Shown piece by piece: positions 15,732 to 24,743 of a stretch of DNA of 64,000 bases (position 1 is its first letter; each line of letters starts with the position of its first letter). Source of the stretch: Streptomyces sp. RPA4-2. GTDB lineage: Bacteria > Actinomycetota > Actinomycetes > Streptomycetales > Streptomycetaceae. Location: positions 4,154,001 through 4,218,000 of the forward strand of contig NZ_CP050975.2 in assembly GCF_012273515.2 (NCBI RefSeq), read 5' to 3'. The notes under the pieces were generated by a model. The model did no database searches. It was not told where the DNA came from and saw only the letters and a list, made by a program, of their open reading frames with translations. Both the position numbers and the translations under genes were made by a program.

Positions 15732-17558
15732 TCACAGCTGGATCGGTGTGCGCCGCGTCAGTCCGTACTTCGACGCGATGGAGTTCCACAGCCCGGCGGC
15801 CTTCGACTTCTGCGCACTCGCGGTGCCGCTGGCCGCGTTGGCCGCCTGGGTCTGGCCGGTGGTGCGGGCGTGACCGCCCTTGCAGCCCTTCTTGCCGCCG
15901 ACCTGGTCGGCCCAGGTCGCGTAGTGGTTGTCGGCCGCCGCGGAGGCCTTCCACGCGTTGTTCAGCGCGGTGGTCAGCTCGGCGTGGTTCGGGAGCTTGT
16001 CGACGGAGAGGGCGGAGAGCCGGGTGACGAGCCCGGCGCGCTGCTTGGCCGCGCCCCGCAGATCGCCGGCCGCCTGGCCCAGGTTGTTGCACGCCTTCAC
16101 GTTCTCGACGGCCTTGACGACCGAGTCACGGCTGTTGTTGCTGTCCGCGAGGAGCTTGTCCAGCGCGACGGCCTGTGCCTTGGCCGGGTCGGCACCCGCG
16201 GACGCCGAACCGTCGGTGGCGGCGGCCGTCGCCGACACGTTCTTGCTGCCGCCGCCCGCGCTGTCGCCGCTCCCACCGCCGCTGAGCAGGGCACCGGCGC
16301 CGACACCGAGCACGACGATGCCGATGCCGACGGCAGCGATCAGCGGGACGCGTGAGCCGCCGCGCCCGCCACCGCCCTCGGCGGGCGCGCCACGCCGGGT
16401 GGCGGCCCGTCCGCCCGGTCCGCCGGGCGCCCCCGGGGCCTGCGCGCCGTACGGGGCCTGCGCGCCGTACGGGGCCTGCGCGCCGTACGGAGCCTGTGGG
16501 GTGTGTGGGGCCTGTGGGGTGTGTGGGGCCTGCGCTTCGAAGCGCGGAAGCTGCTGCGTGGACGCGGGCGCTTCCGGTGCGCTCGACTCGGCGCGGAAGA
16601 GATTGTCGAACTCCGCGGGCGGTTGCCGGTCCTCCGGGCCGCCCGGGCGTATCCCGTACGACGCGCCGGGCTGATCGGCGGGCACCGGAGCCATGAACTG
16701 GGTGGCCTCGGCGTCCGGGTTCGCGGCCGGGGACGGCGATCCCGCGCCGGGCATCCCCTGGGGCGCGTGCCCCGGGAACTGCGTCCCGCCCCCGCTCACC
16801 TCGGGCGGCAGGGCGCCGGGGCCGATCGGCGGGAGGAACTGGGTCGCGCCCTCGTCGGCGGCCGGGACGGGCGGGATGTACTGCGTGGCACCCTCGTCGG
16901 CGACGGGCGGCAGGGCACCGGGGGCGACGGCGTGCGGAAGCGACCGGCCGCCCGCGGGCTGCTGCGAGCCCACGGGTCCGGCTCCCGCGTACCCGTCGTG
17001 GGCCTGGCCGCCCTGAGCGCCGTACGCCTGGGCCTGTCCGTTGTCGTACGAGCCGTTGCCGTACGAGCCGTTGCCGTACGCGGACGGCCCGTGGCCGCCG
17101 TACGACGGCGACTGCTGCCCGCCGTAGGGCTGGGGCTGCGCGCCCTCGGCCGGGAGCGGCCCGGCGCCCGACGCCTGTGCGCCCTGCTGGGCCGACGTGC
17201 CCCAGCGCGCGTCCGGGGTCTGGTCCGACCCCGCCGGCCAGCCGGCGGAACCCACGGAACCCTGGGACGACACCTCGTGGGCGCCCCAGTCCGGACCCGG
17301 CTCGGCGGCCCGGTGCGCACCGGGCTCGCCCCAGGCCTGGGTGCCGTCCGCCGGCGGCCCCCAGCCCTCACCGGGCTGTGGGGCCGGGGCGGCCGCGGGG
17401 TCGGGACCCCACGGCCGGTCCCAGGACCGGCCTCCCGCCGGAACGGCCTGGTCGCCCGTCATGCCCGGCAGCAACGGCTCGCCACCGTCGGAGGGCAGCA
17501 CGATGCCTTCACGCGCGGGGCGCGCCGAGGGCTGCTCGCCCTGTCCACTCTGCGTCAC
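15732..17558 (-). CDS. Large Pro/Gln/Gly-rich single-pass membrane protein
   Basis: 608 residues. Residues 1 to about 400 are low-complexity and presumably cytoplasmic. They contain repeats: APYGAQ three times, APHTPQ twice, YGNGS twice, and several (D/E)GATQ(Y/F) motifs (EGATQYIPP, EGATQFLPP, EATQFMAP). A single hydrophobic segment (VPLIAAVGIGIVVLGVGAGALL) follows at about 415-440. An extracellular domain of about 165 residues comes next, Ala/Lys-rich with two cysteines. The repeated Thr-Gln-aromatic motifs look like possible Ser/Thr-kinase or FHA targets, but that is inference. A known Streptomyces protein type without assigned function. Its upstream neighbour is the NsdA-like gene, 202 bases away. 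Confidence 0.8.
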   Translation of the reverse strand: MTQSGQGEQPSARPAREGIVLPSDGGEPLLPGMTGDQAVPAGGRSWDRPWGPDPAAAPAPQPGEGWGPPADGTQAWGEPGAHRAAEPGPDWGAHEVSSQGSVGSAGWPAGSDQTPDARWGTSAQQGAQASGAGPLPAEGAQPQPYGGQQSPSYGGHGPSAYGNGSYGNGSYDNGQAQAYGAQGGQAHDGYAGAGPVGSQQPAGGRSLPHAVAPGALPPVADEGATQYIPPVPAADEGATQFLPPIGPGALPPEVSGGGTQFPGHAPQGMPGAGSPSPAANPDAEATQFMAPVPADQPGASYGIRPGGPEDRQPPAEFDNLFRAESSAPEAPASTQQLPRFEAQAPHTPQAPHTPQAPYGAQAPYGAQAPYGAQAPGAPGGPGGRAATRRGAPAEGGGGRGGSRVPLIAAVGIGIVVLGVGAGALLSGGGSGDSAGGGSKNVSATAAATDGSASAGADPAKAQAVALDKLLADSNNSRDSVVKAVENVKACNNLGQAAGDLRGAAKQRAGLVTRLSALSVDKLPNHAELTTALNNAWKASAAADNHYATWADQVGGKKGCKGGHARTTGQTQAANAASGTASAQKSKAAGLWNSIASKYGLTRRTPIQL

Positions 17559-17760
17559 CGGGACTCCTACTGATGGGGGACCTTTCGGAATCGTCGGCTC
17601 ACGCTACCGGGTCCCCACGAGCCCGTGCCACGCAGCACAGGTCATCACCCCGCCCCCGGTGACCGGGGTAACGAATACGTCCCGCCGTGCGCTGTATTCT
17701 CCTCCTCTCCCACGGGACACCGTCGTTTTCCCGCCGTTCACGCCCGCGCTCACAAAACGT

Positions 17761-19146
17761 TCACGCCGCGGCCTGCAGCTCCAGCCTTGCCCCGAACTCC
17801 CTCACCACCGGCTCGTCCCGGTACGGATCGAGGCGTTGCTGCAGGTCCTCCACGTACTCGGCGCCGCGGTTGGAACGCAGGGTGCCCAGCAACTCGACCG
17901 CCCGCAGCCCCGTATGACACGCCTGCTCCACCTCGCGCTGCTGGACCTGCGCGGTGGCGAGCAGCACATAGCCGATGGCGCGGCGGCGGGCCCGCGACTC
18001 CGGATGCCCGGCCAGCGACTCCTCCGCGCACCGCGCGGCCGCCTCCGACTGCCCCAGGTCACGGTGGCAGTGCGCCAACTCGTCGGCGAGATAAGCCTCG
18101 TCGAAGTGCGCGATCCACGCCGGGTCGTCGCCCGAGGCCGCGTCGGCGGACTCCAGGGCGGTGACCGCGCGCCCCGACGCCACCTGCGCGGCGCGCGCGT
18201 CGCCCAGCAGGGCGTGCCCGCGCGCCTCGGCGGCGTGGAACATCGACTCCGCGCGCGGTGTCACCCGCCCCCGCGCGCCCTCCTGGGCGGCGCGCGCCAA
18301 CTGCGCGATCTCGCGCGGGTTGCCGAGCTGCGCCGCCAAGTGGCTCATGGACGCCGCGAGTACGTAGCCGCCGTAGCCCCGGTCCCCGGCCGCCTGGGCG
18401 AGTCTCAGCGCCTGGATGTAGTAGCGCTGGGCGAGTCCCGGCTGACCGGTGTCGATGGCCATGTAGCCCGCGAGCTCCGTCAACCGGGACACGGCTGCGA
18501 AGAGTTCGCGCCCGACCGCCTCCCGGTAGGAGCCCGCGAGCAGGCCGGAGACCACGCTGTTGAGGTAGTGCACGACGACCGGGCGCACATGGCCGCTGCC
18601 GTACTGGTGGTCGAGGTCCACCAGGGCCTGGGTCATCGCGCGGACCGCCGCCACGTCCGAGAGCCCGACCCGCGGGCCCGCCGCGCGCGCCACCTGGGAG
18701 TCCGGCGCGGAGATCAGCCAGTCGCGGCTGGGCTCGACGAGCGCGGAGGCGGCGACGGACGAGCCGGACAGGAAGTCCCTGCGCCCGACGTCGCTCCGCC
18801 ACAGCTCACACACCTGCTCGATGGCGCCGAGGACGGTCGGCGAGAACTGCAGGCCGACGCCCGACGCGAGGTTCTTGCCGTTCGCCATGCCGATCTCGTC
18901 GATCGTGACCGTACGGCCGAGCTTGCGGCCCAGCGCCTCCGCGATGATCGCGGGCGCCCGTCCCCGCGGCTGCTGGCCTCGCAACCAGCGCGCCACGGAC
19001 GTCTTGTCGTAGCGCAGATCGAGACCGTGCTCCGCGCCGCACATGTTGACCCGGCGGGCCAGGCCGGCGTTGGAACAGCCCGCTTCTTGGATGAGCGCCT
19101 GCAGTCGTTCGTTCGGCTGCCGCGCGACGAGCGGCCTTGCGGCCAT
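17761..19146 (-). CDS. NsdA-family transcriptional regulator (HTH plus TPR-like repeats)
   Basis: 461 residues. The N-terminal helix-turn-helix-like segment (PNERLQALIQEAGCSNAGLA and KTSVARWLRGQQPRGRAP) is followed by a long alpha-helical, TPR-like region (about 150-440) with repeated segments such as LAQRYYIQALRLAQAAGDRG. This matches the NsdA family, whose founding member in S. coelicolor negatively affects sporulation and antibiotic production; this copy may be a paralogue and not NsdA itself. The ATG at 19146 is preceded by AGGGGG; extensions upstream are not protein-like. It is divergent from the prim-pol-like gene. The target genes are unknown. Confidence 0.85.
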   Translation of the reverse strand: MAARPLVARQPNERLQALIQEAGCSNAGLARRVNMCGAEHGLDLRYDKTSVARWLRGQQPRGRAPAIIAEALGRKLGRTVTIDEIGMANGKNLASGVGLQFSPTVLGAIEQVCELWRSDVGRRDFLSGSSVAASALVEPSRDWLISAPDSQVARAAGPRVGLSDVAAVRAMTQALVDLDHQYGSGHVRPVVVHYLNSVVSGLLAGSYREAVGRELFAAVSRLTELAGYMAIDTGQPGLAQRYYIQALRLAQAAGDRGYGGYVLAASMSHLAAQLGNPREIAQLARAAQEGARGRVTPRAESMFHAAEARGHALLGDARAAQVASGRAVTALESADAASGDDPAWIAHFDEAYLADELAHCHRDLGQSEAAARCAEESLAGHPESRARRRAIGYVLLATAQVQQREVEQACHTGLRAVELLGTLRSNRGAEYVEDLQQRLDPYRDEPVVREFGARLELQAAA

Positions 19147-19428
19147 GGCGTACCCCCTGTGGCTGCGGTGCTTGCCCACGCACCGATGTGACGTGTCCTC
19201 ACCGGCCGGCGTCATGGAACGAGGCCGGCCATGAAGATCAATGCCCCGCAGACATACCGAAGATGCGGGACATGTGAGGATTGCCGGGGTAAGGGCGGTT
19301 GCCCGACCCCTCCCCTGGTTACCCACCCCCCGCTGCCGTTCCCCACGCGCGCCCCCACCCGTGCATCCATGCGCCCCACATGCGGGAACGATGCCCCTCC
19401 CCCGCGCACAGGACGCCCGTAACCCCCC

Positions 19429-20106
19429 GTGGCCACCAGAGTTGTGTTCATCGTGGAAGAGACCATCGCGGGGCCCGAGGCCGCCCAGATCCCGAAGCAG
19501 CGCGGCGAACCGCTGCTGGACACCGCCGTGCGATATGCCGAGGAACGCCACTGGGACGTGTTCCCGGGAGCCTGGCTGGAAGTCGTCGACAGGACCCAGC
19601 GCTGCTCCTGCGGCGACGGCGGGTGCTCCGCCCCCGGCGCGCATCCGGCGCGCGACGACTGGGCCACGCAGGCGACCGGCAGCGCGACCGTCGCCCGCCG
19701 CATGTGGTCGAAGCAGCCCACGGCGTCGATCCTGCTGCCCACCGGGCGTACGTTCGACGCGATCGACGTGCCCGAGTCGGCCGGCTTCCTCGCGCTCGCC
19801 CGCATGGAGCGGATGGAGCTGACGCTCGGTCCGGTCACCTGCACCCCGGACCGGCGCATGCACTTCTTCGTACTCCCCGGTGCCGCCGCGAAGGTCCCCG
19901 ACCTCGTACGCGCGCTCGGCTGGCCGTCGGCCTCGCTCGACCTCGTCGCGCTCGGCGAGGGCTCGTACGTCGCCGCCCCGCCGACCCGGTTCGGGTCCCG
20001 GGGGGCCGTGCAGTGGGCCTGCCGTCCCACGCCCGCCAACCGATGGCTGCCGGACGTGGAGGAGCTGATCTCACCGCTCGCCTACGCGTGCGGACGGGAC
20101 CGGTAG
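19429..20106 (+). CDS. Stand-alone prim-pol-like protein (primase/polymerase N-terminal domain)
   Basis: 225 residues from the GTG at 19429; an internal GTG at 19453 is also possible, and neither has a clear ribosome site. The Cys/His-containing segment CSCGDGGCSAPGAHPARDDW (about residue 59) is typical of the N-terminal domain of bifunctional DNA primase/polymerases, where CxCG...PGKHP precedes a Trp. No helicase or winged-helix C-terminus follows, so this is a trimmed version. It lies divergent from the NsdA-like regulator, 282 bases apart. Replicative activity is not implied; the role is unknown. Confidence 0.65.
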   Translation: MATRVVFIVEETIAGPEAAQIPKQRGEPLLDTAVRYAEERHWDVFPGAWLEVVDRTQRCSCGDGGCSAPGAHPARDDWATQATGSATVARRMWSKQPTASILLPTGRTFDAIDVPESAGFLALARMERMELTLGPVTCTPDRRMHFFVLPGAAAKVPDLVRALGWPSASLDLVALGEGSYVAAPPTRFGSRGAVQWACRPTPANRWLPDVEELISPLAYACGRDR

Positions 20107-20144
20107 GGCTGTAGGACGGTAGGGCTGTAGGACGGTAGGGCTGT
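20102..20144. repeat. 16-base tandem repeat overlapping the prim-pol stop codon
   Basis: GGTAGGGCTGTAGGAC repeated 2.7 times without error. The first copy contains the TAG stop of the prim-pol-like gene, so expansion would not change the protein. Possibly replication slippage. Confidence 0.8.
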
Positions 20145-20214
20145 GACGCGGAAGGACCGTGGCCCTGATCCGGCCCGGCTCTCCGTCGTGGCCGGTCGCG
20201 CGGTTCCCTCCCCC

Positions 20215-20248
20215 TTGGAACGAGGGCGCTCCCCCGTAGGGTGCCTCC
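20215..20248 (+). promoter_or_regulatory. Promoter giving a likely leaderless ABC transporter mRNA
   Basis: TTGGAA at 20215-20220, a 16-base spacer, and TAGGGT at 20237-20242 ending 6 bases before the ATG at 20249. The ATG itself would be the transcription start, and no Shine-Dalgarno sequence is present, which fits leaderless translation. Confidence 0.55.
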
Positions 20249-21025
20249 ATGACCCAAGGAGCAGCCGTACACGTACAAGGGCTCTGGAAGCGGTTCGGGG
20301 AGCAGGTCGCCGTCGGCGGGATCGACCTGGAACTGCCCGCGGGCCGGTTCATCGGGCTCGTCGGCCCGAACGGGGCCGGGAAGACCACCACCCTCTCGAT
20401 GGTGACCGGACTGCTCAGGCCGGACCAGGGCACCGTCGAGGTCGTGGGCCGTGACGTGTGGCGCGACCCGGCGGCGGTGAAGGCCCGGATCGGCGTCCTG
20501 CCCGAGGGCCTGCGCCTGTTCGAACGGCTCTCCGGGCGCGAACTCCTCGCCTACACCGGCCGGTTGCGCGGCCTGCCCGGCCCGGAGGTGGACAAACGCG
20601 CCACTCAGCTCCTCGACGTCCTCGACCTCGCGGGCGCCCAGCACAAGCTCGTCGTCGACTACTCGACGGGTATGCGCAAGAAGATCGGCCTCGCCGCCGC
20701 TCTCCTCCACAACCCCGAAATCCTCTTCCTCGACGAGCCGTTCGAGGGCGTCGACCCCGTCTCCGCGCAGACCATCCGTGGCGTCCTGGAGCGGTACACG
20801 GGATCGGGCGCCACGGTCGTCTTCTCCTCCCACGTGATGGAACTCGTCGAGTCGCTGTGCGACTGGGTCGCCGTCATGGTCGCGGGGCGCATCCGCGCCC
20901 ACGGCCCGCTCGCGGAGGTCCGCGGCGACGCGCCCTCCCTCCAGCAGGCGTTCCTCGAACTCGTCGGCGCGCACGGCCGCACGCCCGGGGCCGATCTGGA
21001 CTGGCTGGGCGGCGGCGCACGATGA
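20249..21025 (+). CDS. ABC transporter ATP-binding protein
   Basis: Cytoplasmic ATPase of an ABC exporter, 258 residues. Walker A is GPNGAGKTT (about residue 38), the signature is YSTGMRKK instead of LSGGQ, Walker B is ILFLDEPFEGVD, and the switch His is in VVFSSHVME. The YSTGM-type signature occurs in ABC-2-type export ATPases. The 3' end overlaps the permease start by ATGA, so the two are translationally coupled and form one transporter. Substrate unknown. Confidence 0.92.
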   Translation: MTQGAAVHVQGLWKRFGEQVAVGGIDLELPAGRFIGLVGPNGAGKTTTLSMVTGLLRPDQGTVEVVGRDVWRDPAAVKARIGVLPEGLRLFERLSGRELLAYTGRLRGLPGPEVDKRATQLLDVLDLAGAQHKLVVDYSTGMRKKIGLAAALLHNPEILFLDEPFEGVDPVSAQTIRGVLERYTGSGATVVFSSHVMELVESLCDWVAVMVAGRIRAHGPLAEVRGDAPSLQQAFLELVGAHGRTPGADLDWLGGGAR

Positions 21026-22680
21026 GCACCCCGGCGAGCATCCCCGCGAGCACCGCGTCGGGCACCCCGGCGAGCTCCTCCGCGCCCGCCTCCGCCGTGT
21101 CGATCACCCCCGTCGTCGTACGGCTGAAGCTGTCGCTCCTGCGCAACGGGCTGCGGCAGTCGGGCGGGCGGCGGGCCGCGTACGTCACCTCGGTCGCCCT
21201 CGTCCTCCTCTTCGCCGCCCTCCAGCTGCTGGGCCTGATCGCCCTGCGCGGCAACCCGCACGCCGTCTCCGTCACCGTGCCGCTCGTGGTGGTCCTGGCG
21301 CTCGGCTGGGCGGTGATGCCGCTGTTCTTCCCGAGCGGCGACGAGACGCTCGACCCGACCCGGCTGGTCATGCTGCCGCTGCGGCCGCGCCCGCTCGTCA
21401 AGGCGCTGCTCGCGGCCTCGCTGGTCGGCATCGGACCGCTGTTCACGCTCTGTCTGCTCGTCGGGTCCGTCGTCTCGGTGGCGCACGGCACGGCGGCGTA
21501 CGTCACCGCCGTCGTCGCCGTGGCCGTGGCCCTGCTCGTCTGCGTGGCCCTCGCGCGCGCCGTGGCCGCCGCCAACATCCGGCTGCTGTCCAGCCGTAAG
21601 GGCCGCGATCTCGCGGTGCTCAGCGGACTGGTGATCGCGGTCGGCGCGCAACTGGTCAACTTCGGTGCGCAGCGGCTCGGTTCGGCGGGCGGCCTCGCGG
21701 AACTCGACCCGGTGGCGGAGGTGCTGCGCTGGGTGCCGCCGGCGTCGGCGATCGGCGCCGTGGACGCGGTGAGCGAGGGTTCGTACGGGGCCGGGGCCGT
21801 TCAACTGGCGCTTTGCGTGGCCGCGCTGGCGGGGCTGCTGGCGCTGTGGTCGCGGCATCTGACCCGCCTGATGACCTCACCGGACGGCTCGACGCTGCGG
21901 ACCGCGGAGCCGGCCCGGGAGAGGGGCCCTTCGGGGCTCGGCCGGCTGCTGCCGTCGGGACGCACCGGGACGGTCATGGAGCGCAGCCTGCGGTACGTGT
22001 GGCGGGACCCGAAGACGAAGGCCGCGTGGGTGACCTCGCTGGCCATCGGGCTGATCGTGCCCGTGTTCAACGCGCTGCAGGGCACCGGCTCGGTCTACTT
22101 CGCGTGCTTCGCGGCCGGGATGCTCGGGATCCAGATGTACAACCAGTTCGGGCAGGACACGTCCGCGTTCTGGATGGTCGCGATGACGATCTCGTCCCCG
22201 CGCGACGCGTATGTCGAACTGCGCGGGCGGGCACTGGCGCTGCTGGTGATCACCCTGCCGTACGCGACGCTCGTGAGCGTCCTGACGACCGCGCTGCTCG
22301 GCGACTGGACCCGGCTGCCCGAGGTGCTGGGACTGTCCTTCGCGCTGCTCGGCGCGATGCTGGCCACCGGCGCCTGGTCGTCGGCCCGCTTCCCGTACTC
22401 GATCCCGCAGGAGGGCTACAAGAACGTGGCCCCCGGGCAGGCGGGGCTCGCCTGGATCTCCATCTTCGGCGGGATGGTCTCGGCGGCGCTGCTCAGCGCT
22501 CCCGTCATCGCCCTCACGATCTGGGTGAACGTGACGGCGGACGGAGACCGGTGGAGCTGGCTGCTGCTGCCGCTGGGGGCCGGGTACGGGGCGCTGATCG
22601 CGCTGCTGGGGCTGCGGATGGCCGCGCCACGGACGGCCCGGCGGCTGCCGGAGATCCTGGCGGCGGTGAGCAAGGGGTGA
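21022..22680 (+). CDS. ABC-2-type transporter permease
   Basis: Integral membrane partner of the preceding ATPase, 552 residues. A Ser/Ala/Pro-rich N-terminal tail of about 30 residues precedes multiple hydrophobic helices (for example YVTSVALVLLFAALQLLGLI, VPLVVVLALGWAVMPLFF, ALLVCVALARAVAAA, GLAWISIFGGMVSAALL). The two halves of about six helices each flank a cytoplasmic stretch near residues 285-320. The ATG at 21022 overlaps the ATPase stop codon. The substrate cannot be read from the sequence; such pairs export lipids, peptides or drugs. Confidence 0.88.
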   Translation: MSTPASIPASTASGTPASSSAPASAVSITPVVVRLKLSLLRNGLRQSGGRRAAYVTSVALVLLFAALQLLGLIALRGNPHAVSVTVPLVVVLALGWAVMPLFFPSGDETLDPTRLVMLPLRPRPLVKALLAASLVGIGPLFTLCLLVGSVVSVAHGTAAYVTAVVAVAVALLVCVALARAVAAANIRLLSSRKGRDLAVLSGLVIAVGAQLVNFGAQRLGSAGGLAELDPVAEVLRWVPPASAIGAVDAVSEGSYGAGAVQLALCVAALAGLLALWSRHLTRLMTSPDGSTLRTAEPARERGPSGLGRLLPSGRTGTVMERSLRYVWRDPKTKAAWVTSLAIGLIVPVFNALQGTGSVYFACFAAGMLGIQMYNQFGQDTSAFWMVAMTISSPRDAYVELRGRALALLVITLPYATLVSVLTTALLGDWTRLPEVLGLSFALLGAMLATGAWSSARFPYSIPQEGYKNVAPGQAGLAWISIFGGMVSAALLSAPVIALTIWVNVTADGDRWSWLLLPLGAGYGALIALLGLRMAAPRTARRLPEILAAVSKG

Positions 22681-22937
22681 GCCGGGGCGCGTCCGTGAGG
22701 TCCCGTCGTCCGCCCGGAGGGCAGGCCCCACGGCGCCCGGTGCGTGCTCTCGGTGCGCCGGGCGCAGGCCCTCGTACCGGACGTACTCAGGGCACTCAGG
22801 GCCGTGCCCGGTGCGGCGAGTGGGGGGACCTCCCACGCCCTTGAGGCAGTGGGGGAGCGTGCCGGGCGTCGCGAGGCACGCGCGCCCTCGCGGACACGCC
22901 CCAGGGGCGCGCGCGGGCCGGGTTCCCGGGTTCCCGG

Positions 22938-23813
22938 TCAGCCGGTGAGGACGCCGTCGAGGAACGGCTCGATCGCGGTCCGCCAGGCCTGCGGCCGGTC
23001 GTAGTGCACGAGGTGGCCGGCGTCGGCCACCTCCGCGTACCGGCCGTGCGGCAGGACACGGACCATCTCCTGGGACTCCGCCCGGCCCAGCTCGCCGTCC
23101 AGGCCCCTGACGACCAGGGCGGGGCACCGGACCTGGGCGAGCTCCTCCCAGTGGGCGTCGTACACCCAGGTCTCGCGGGACTTCAGCATCTGCTCGGGTT
23201 CGAAGACGGGCCGCCAGCCGTCGGCCGTCTCGTGCATCACCTCGGCGTAGAACTCGCCGCGGGAGGGGCTGGGGCGCTCCACCCAGGGGTCGTCCTCGCC
23301 GAACCACTTCCGTACGTCGGCGAGCGTGGCGAACGGCATCGGCCAGGCCTTGAACCAGTGCTCCCACTCCCGCTGCGACGCGGCGCCTAACGCCGAGGCC
23401 CGCATGTCGCAGATGACCAGCCCGCGGACGAGGTCGGGGCGCTTGGCGGCGAGCTGCCAGGCGGTGAGCGCGCCCATGGCGTGACCGACGAGGACGGCCG
23501 GGGCGAGACCCAGCTGCTCGAGGGCGGCCTCGGCGTCCTCGACGTACGCCTCGCGGGTGTACTCCTCCTGCGGCGCCTTGTCGCTCCGGCCGTGGCCGCG
23601 CTGGTCGAGCGCGACGGCACGGTGCCGCCCGGAGAGCCAGCGGGCGGTGGGGGCCCAGTGCGAGGCGCGGCCCATGAGGCCGTGCAGCAACAGCACTCCA
23701 GGGGCCGACGGGCCCGGCGGGCCCGTCGGGGGAGCGTTCTCGGGAGAATCGGCGAACTCCCACGCAGCCAGGCGTAGACCGCCCGCGCCTGTCACGTCGA
23801 TGCGCCGCACCAT
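22938..23813 (-). CDS. Alpha/beta hydrolase fold protein with Ala at the nucleophile site
   Basis: 291 residues with the alpha/beta hydrolase layout. The oxyanion-type segment is LLLHGLMGRASHW, then DQRGHGRSD. The nucleophile elbow reads VGHAMGA where G-x-S-x-G is expected. The late catalytic acid candidate lies in VVRGLDGELG and the His in DAGHLVHYDRP. The codon for the usual Ser is GCC, so the change is not ambiguous in this sequence. Without serine, classical esterase chemistry is unlikely; a non-hydrolytic role (binding, lyase, chaperone) or altered mechanism is possible. The ATG at 23813 is preceded by GGGGGG. It is monocistronic. Confidence 0.85.
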   Translation of the reverse strand: MVRRIDVTGAGGLRLAAWEFADSPENAPPTGPPGPSAPGVLLLHGLMGRASHWAPTARWLSGRHRAVALDQRGHGRSDKAPQEEYTREAYVEDAEAALEQLGLAPAVLVGHAMGALTAWQLAAKRPDLVRGLVICDMRASALGAASQREWEHWFKAWPMPFATLADVRKWFGEDDPWVERPSPSRGEFYAEVMHETADGWRPVFEPEQMLKSRETWVYDAHWEELAQVRCPALVVRGLDGELGRAESQEMVRVLPHGRYAEVADAGHLVHYDRPQAWRTAIEPFLDGVLTG

Positions 23814-24743
23814 AGGTCTGGCACCCCCCTAGCTCGCTCGGACCGCCCGCTCCCACTCGAGCCCGCCGGTCCCTCGTACCGCTCCGTGCCGCTTCCTGCC
23901 GCTGTCGTGCCGCTGTCACCGCTGATGTGCCCAGATCGCCGGCGTGCCGCCCGTGCCGCTTCCTGTGCCGCTCCACGGGTACCCGGTACGCCCGTCGTAC
24001 GCCGCCACATTATCGAATAGACATTCGAAAATAGCCCGCTCGGCGACAACACCCCTCGTTCGAGTGACCACGAGCGGGGATTGACCGCCGCTGCCGAGGG
24101 GAGATCTTCAGCGGGAGGCGGACCGCTCGGGGACAACGGTCCGAAGGGGATGACCCTGGGAGCTCGGGGCTCCGGGTCAGCACAGGGGAGGACAGGCCCC
24201 GGCGCCATCTGGTGCCGGGGCCCTCTCCCTGTCTGCGGCACATCCTCCCCGCCCCCTCCCCGACCGTGCGACATCCCTCTCGGACACGGTCAAGAGCCCT
24301 CAGGTCATATGCCTCACGCGACAGCCTCGCACGCAAATGGTCTCGCCGCTGCGATTCGGCACACTGAATCTTGGTTTCGACGACACAGTGCAGGCGTCAC
24401 AACTACCTCTGCCGCCCCGGGAGTTGACACGACCACGCCGACCGGGCCGGGGCCCGCCGCACGGCCTTCACGGCGCCCGGCGGTGGTGCGGGCCTCGGGT
24501 TTCGGCCCTGTCCGGCGGGCTCCCGGGAGCGGACCCCGGGGTCCGGCCGAAGCCGGGCCCCGCGGCCCGCGCCCGGGGGCTGCCCCTCGCGGGCTCAGGG
24601 CCGGGGGACGCGCACCGAGGTGTCGACGCCCGCCCACGAACACCGGACGCCGGCGCTCCGTACGGAACTCCCGCCGTCCGCGGCGCGCACGCCGCCCACG
24701 GCCACCGGCGGGCCGCCCGACGCCCACCGCCGCCCGTGGCGCG
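23814..24743. other. Long intergenic region, no confident gene
   Basis: About 930 bases between dmdR1 and the leftward hydrolase gene. It holds the hydrolase promoter, short GCGGCACGG-like repeats (23880-23960), an AT-richer stretch (24000-24080), the hairpin at 24195-24222 and GC-rich sequence after dmdR1. A rightward frame from an ATG at 24309 starts with protein-like residues (MPHATASHANGLAAAIRHTE) but then runs open, antisense through dmdR1; see the findings. Confidence 0.5.
24195..24222. terminator. Hairpin, possible terminator
   Basis: Twelve-base arms GGCCCCGGCGCC / GGTGCCGGGGCC with one mispair and an ATCT loop, followed by CTCTCCCTG but no T-run. Which transcript it would end is unclear. 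Confidence 0.45.
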
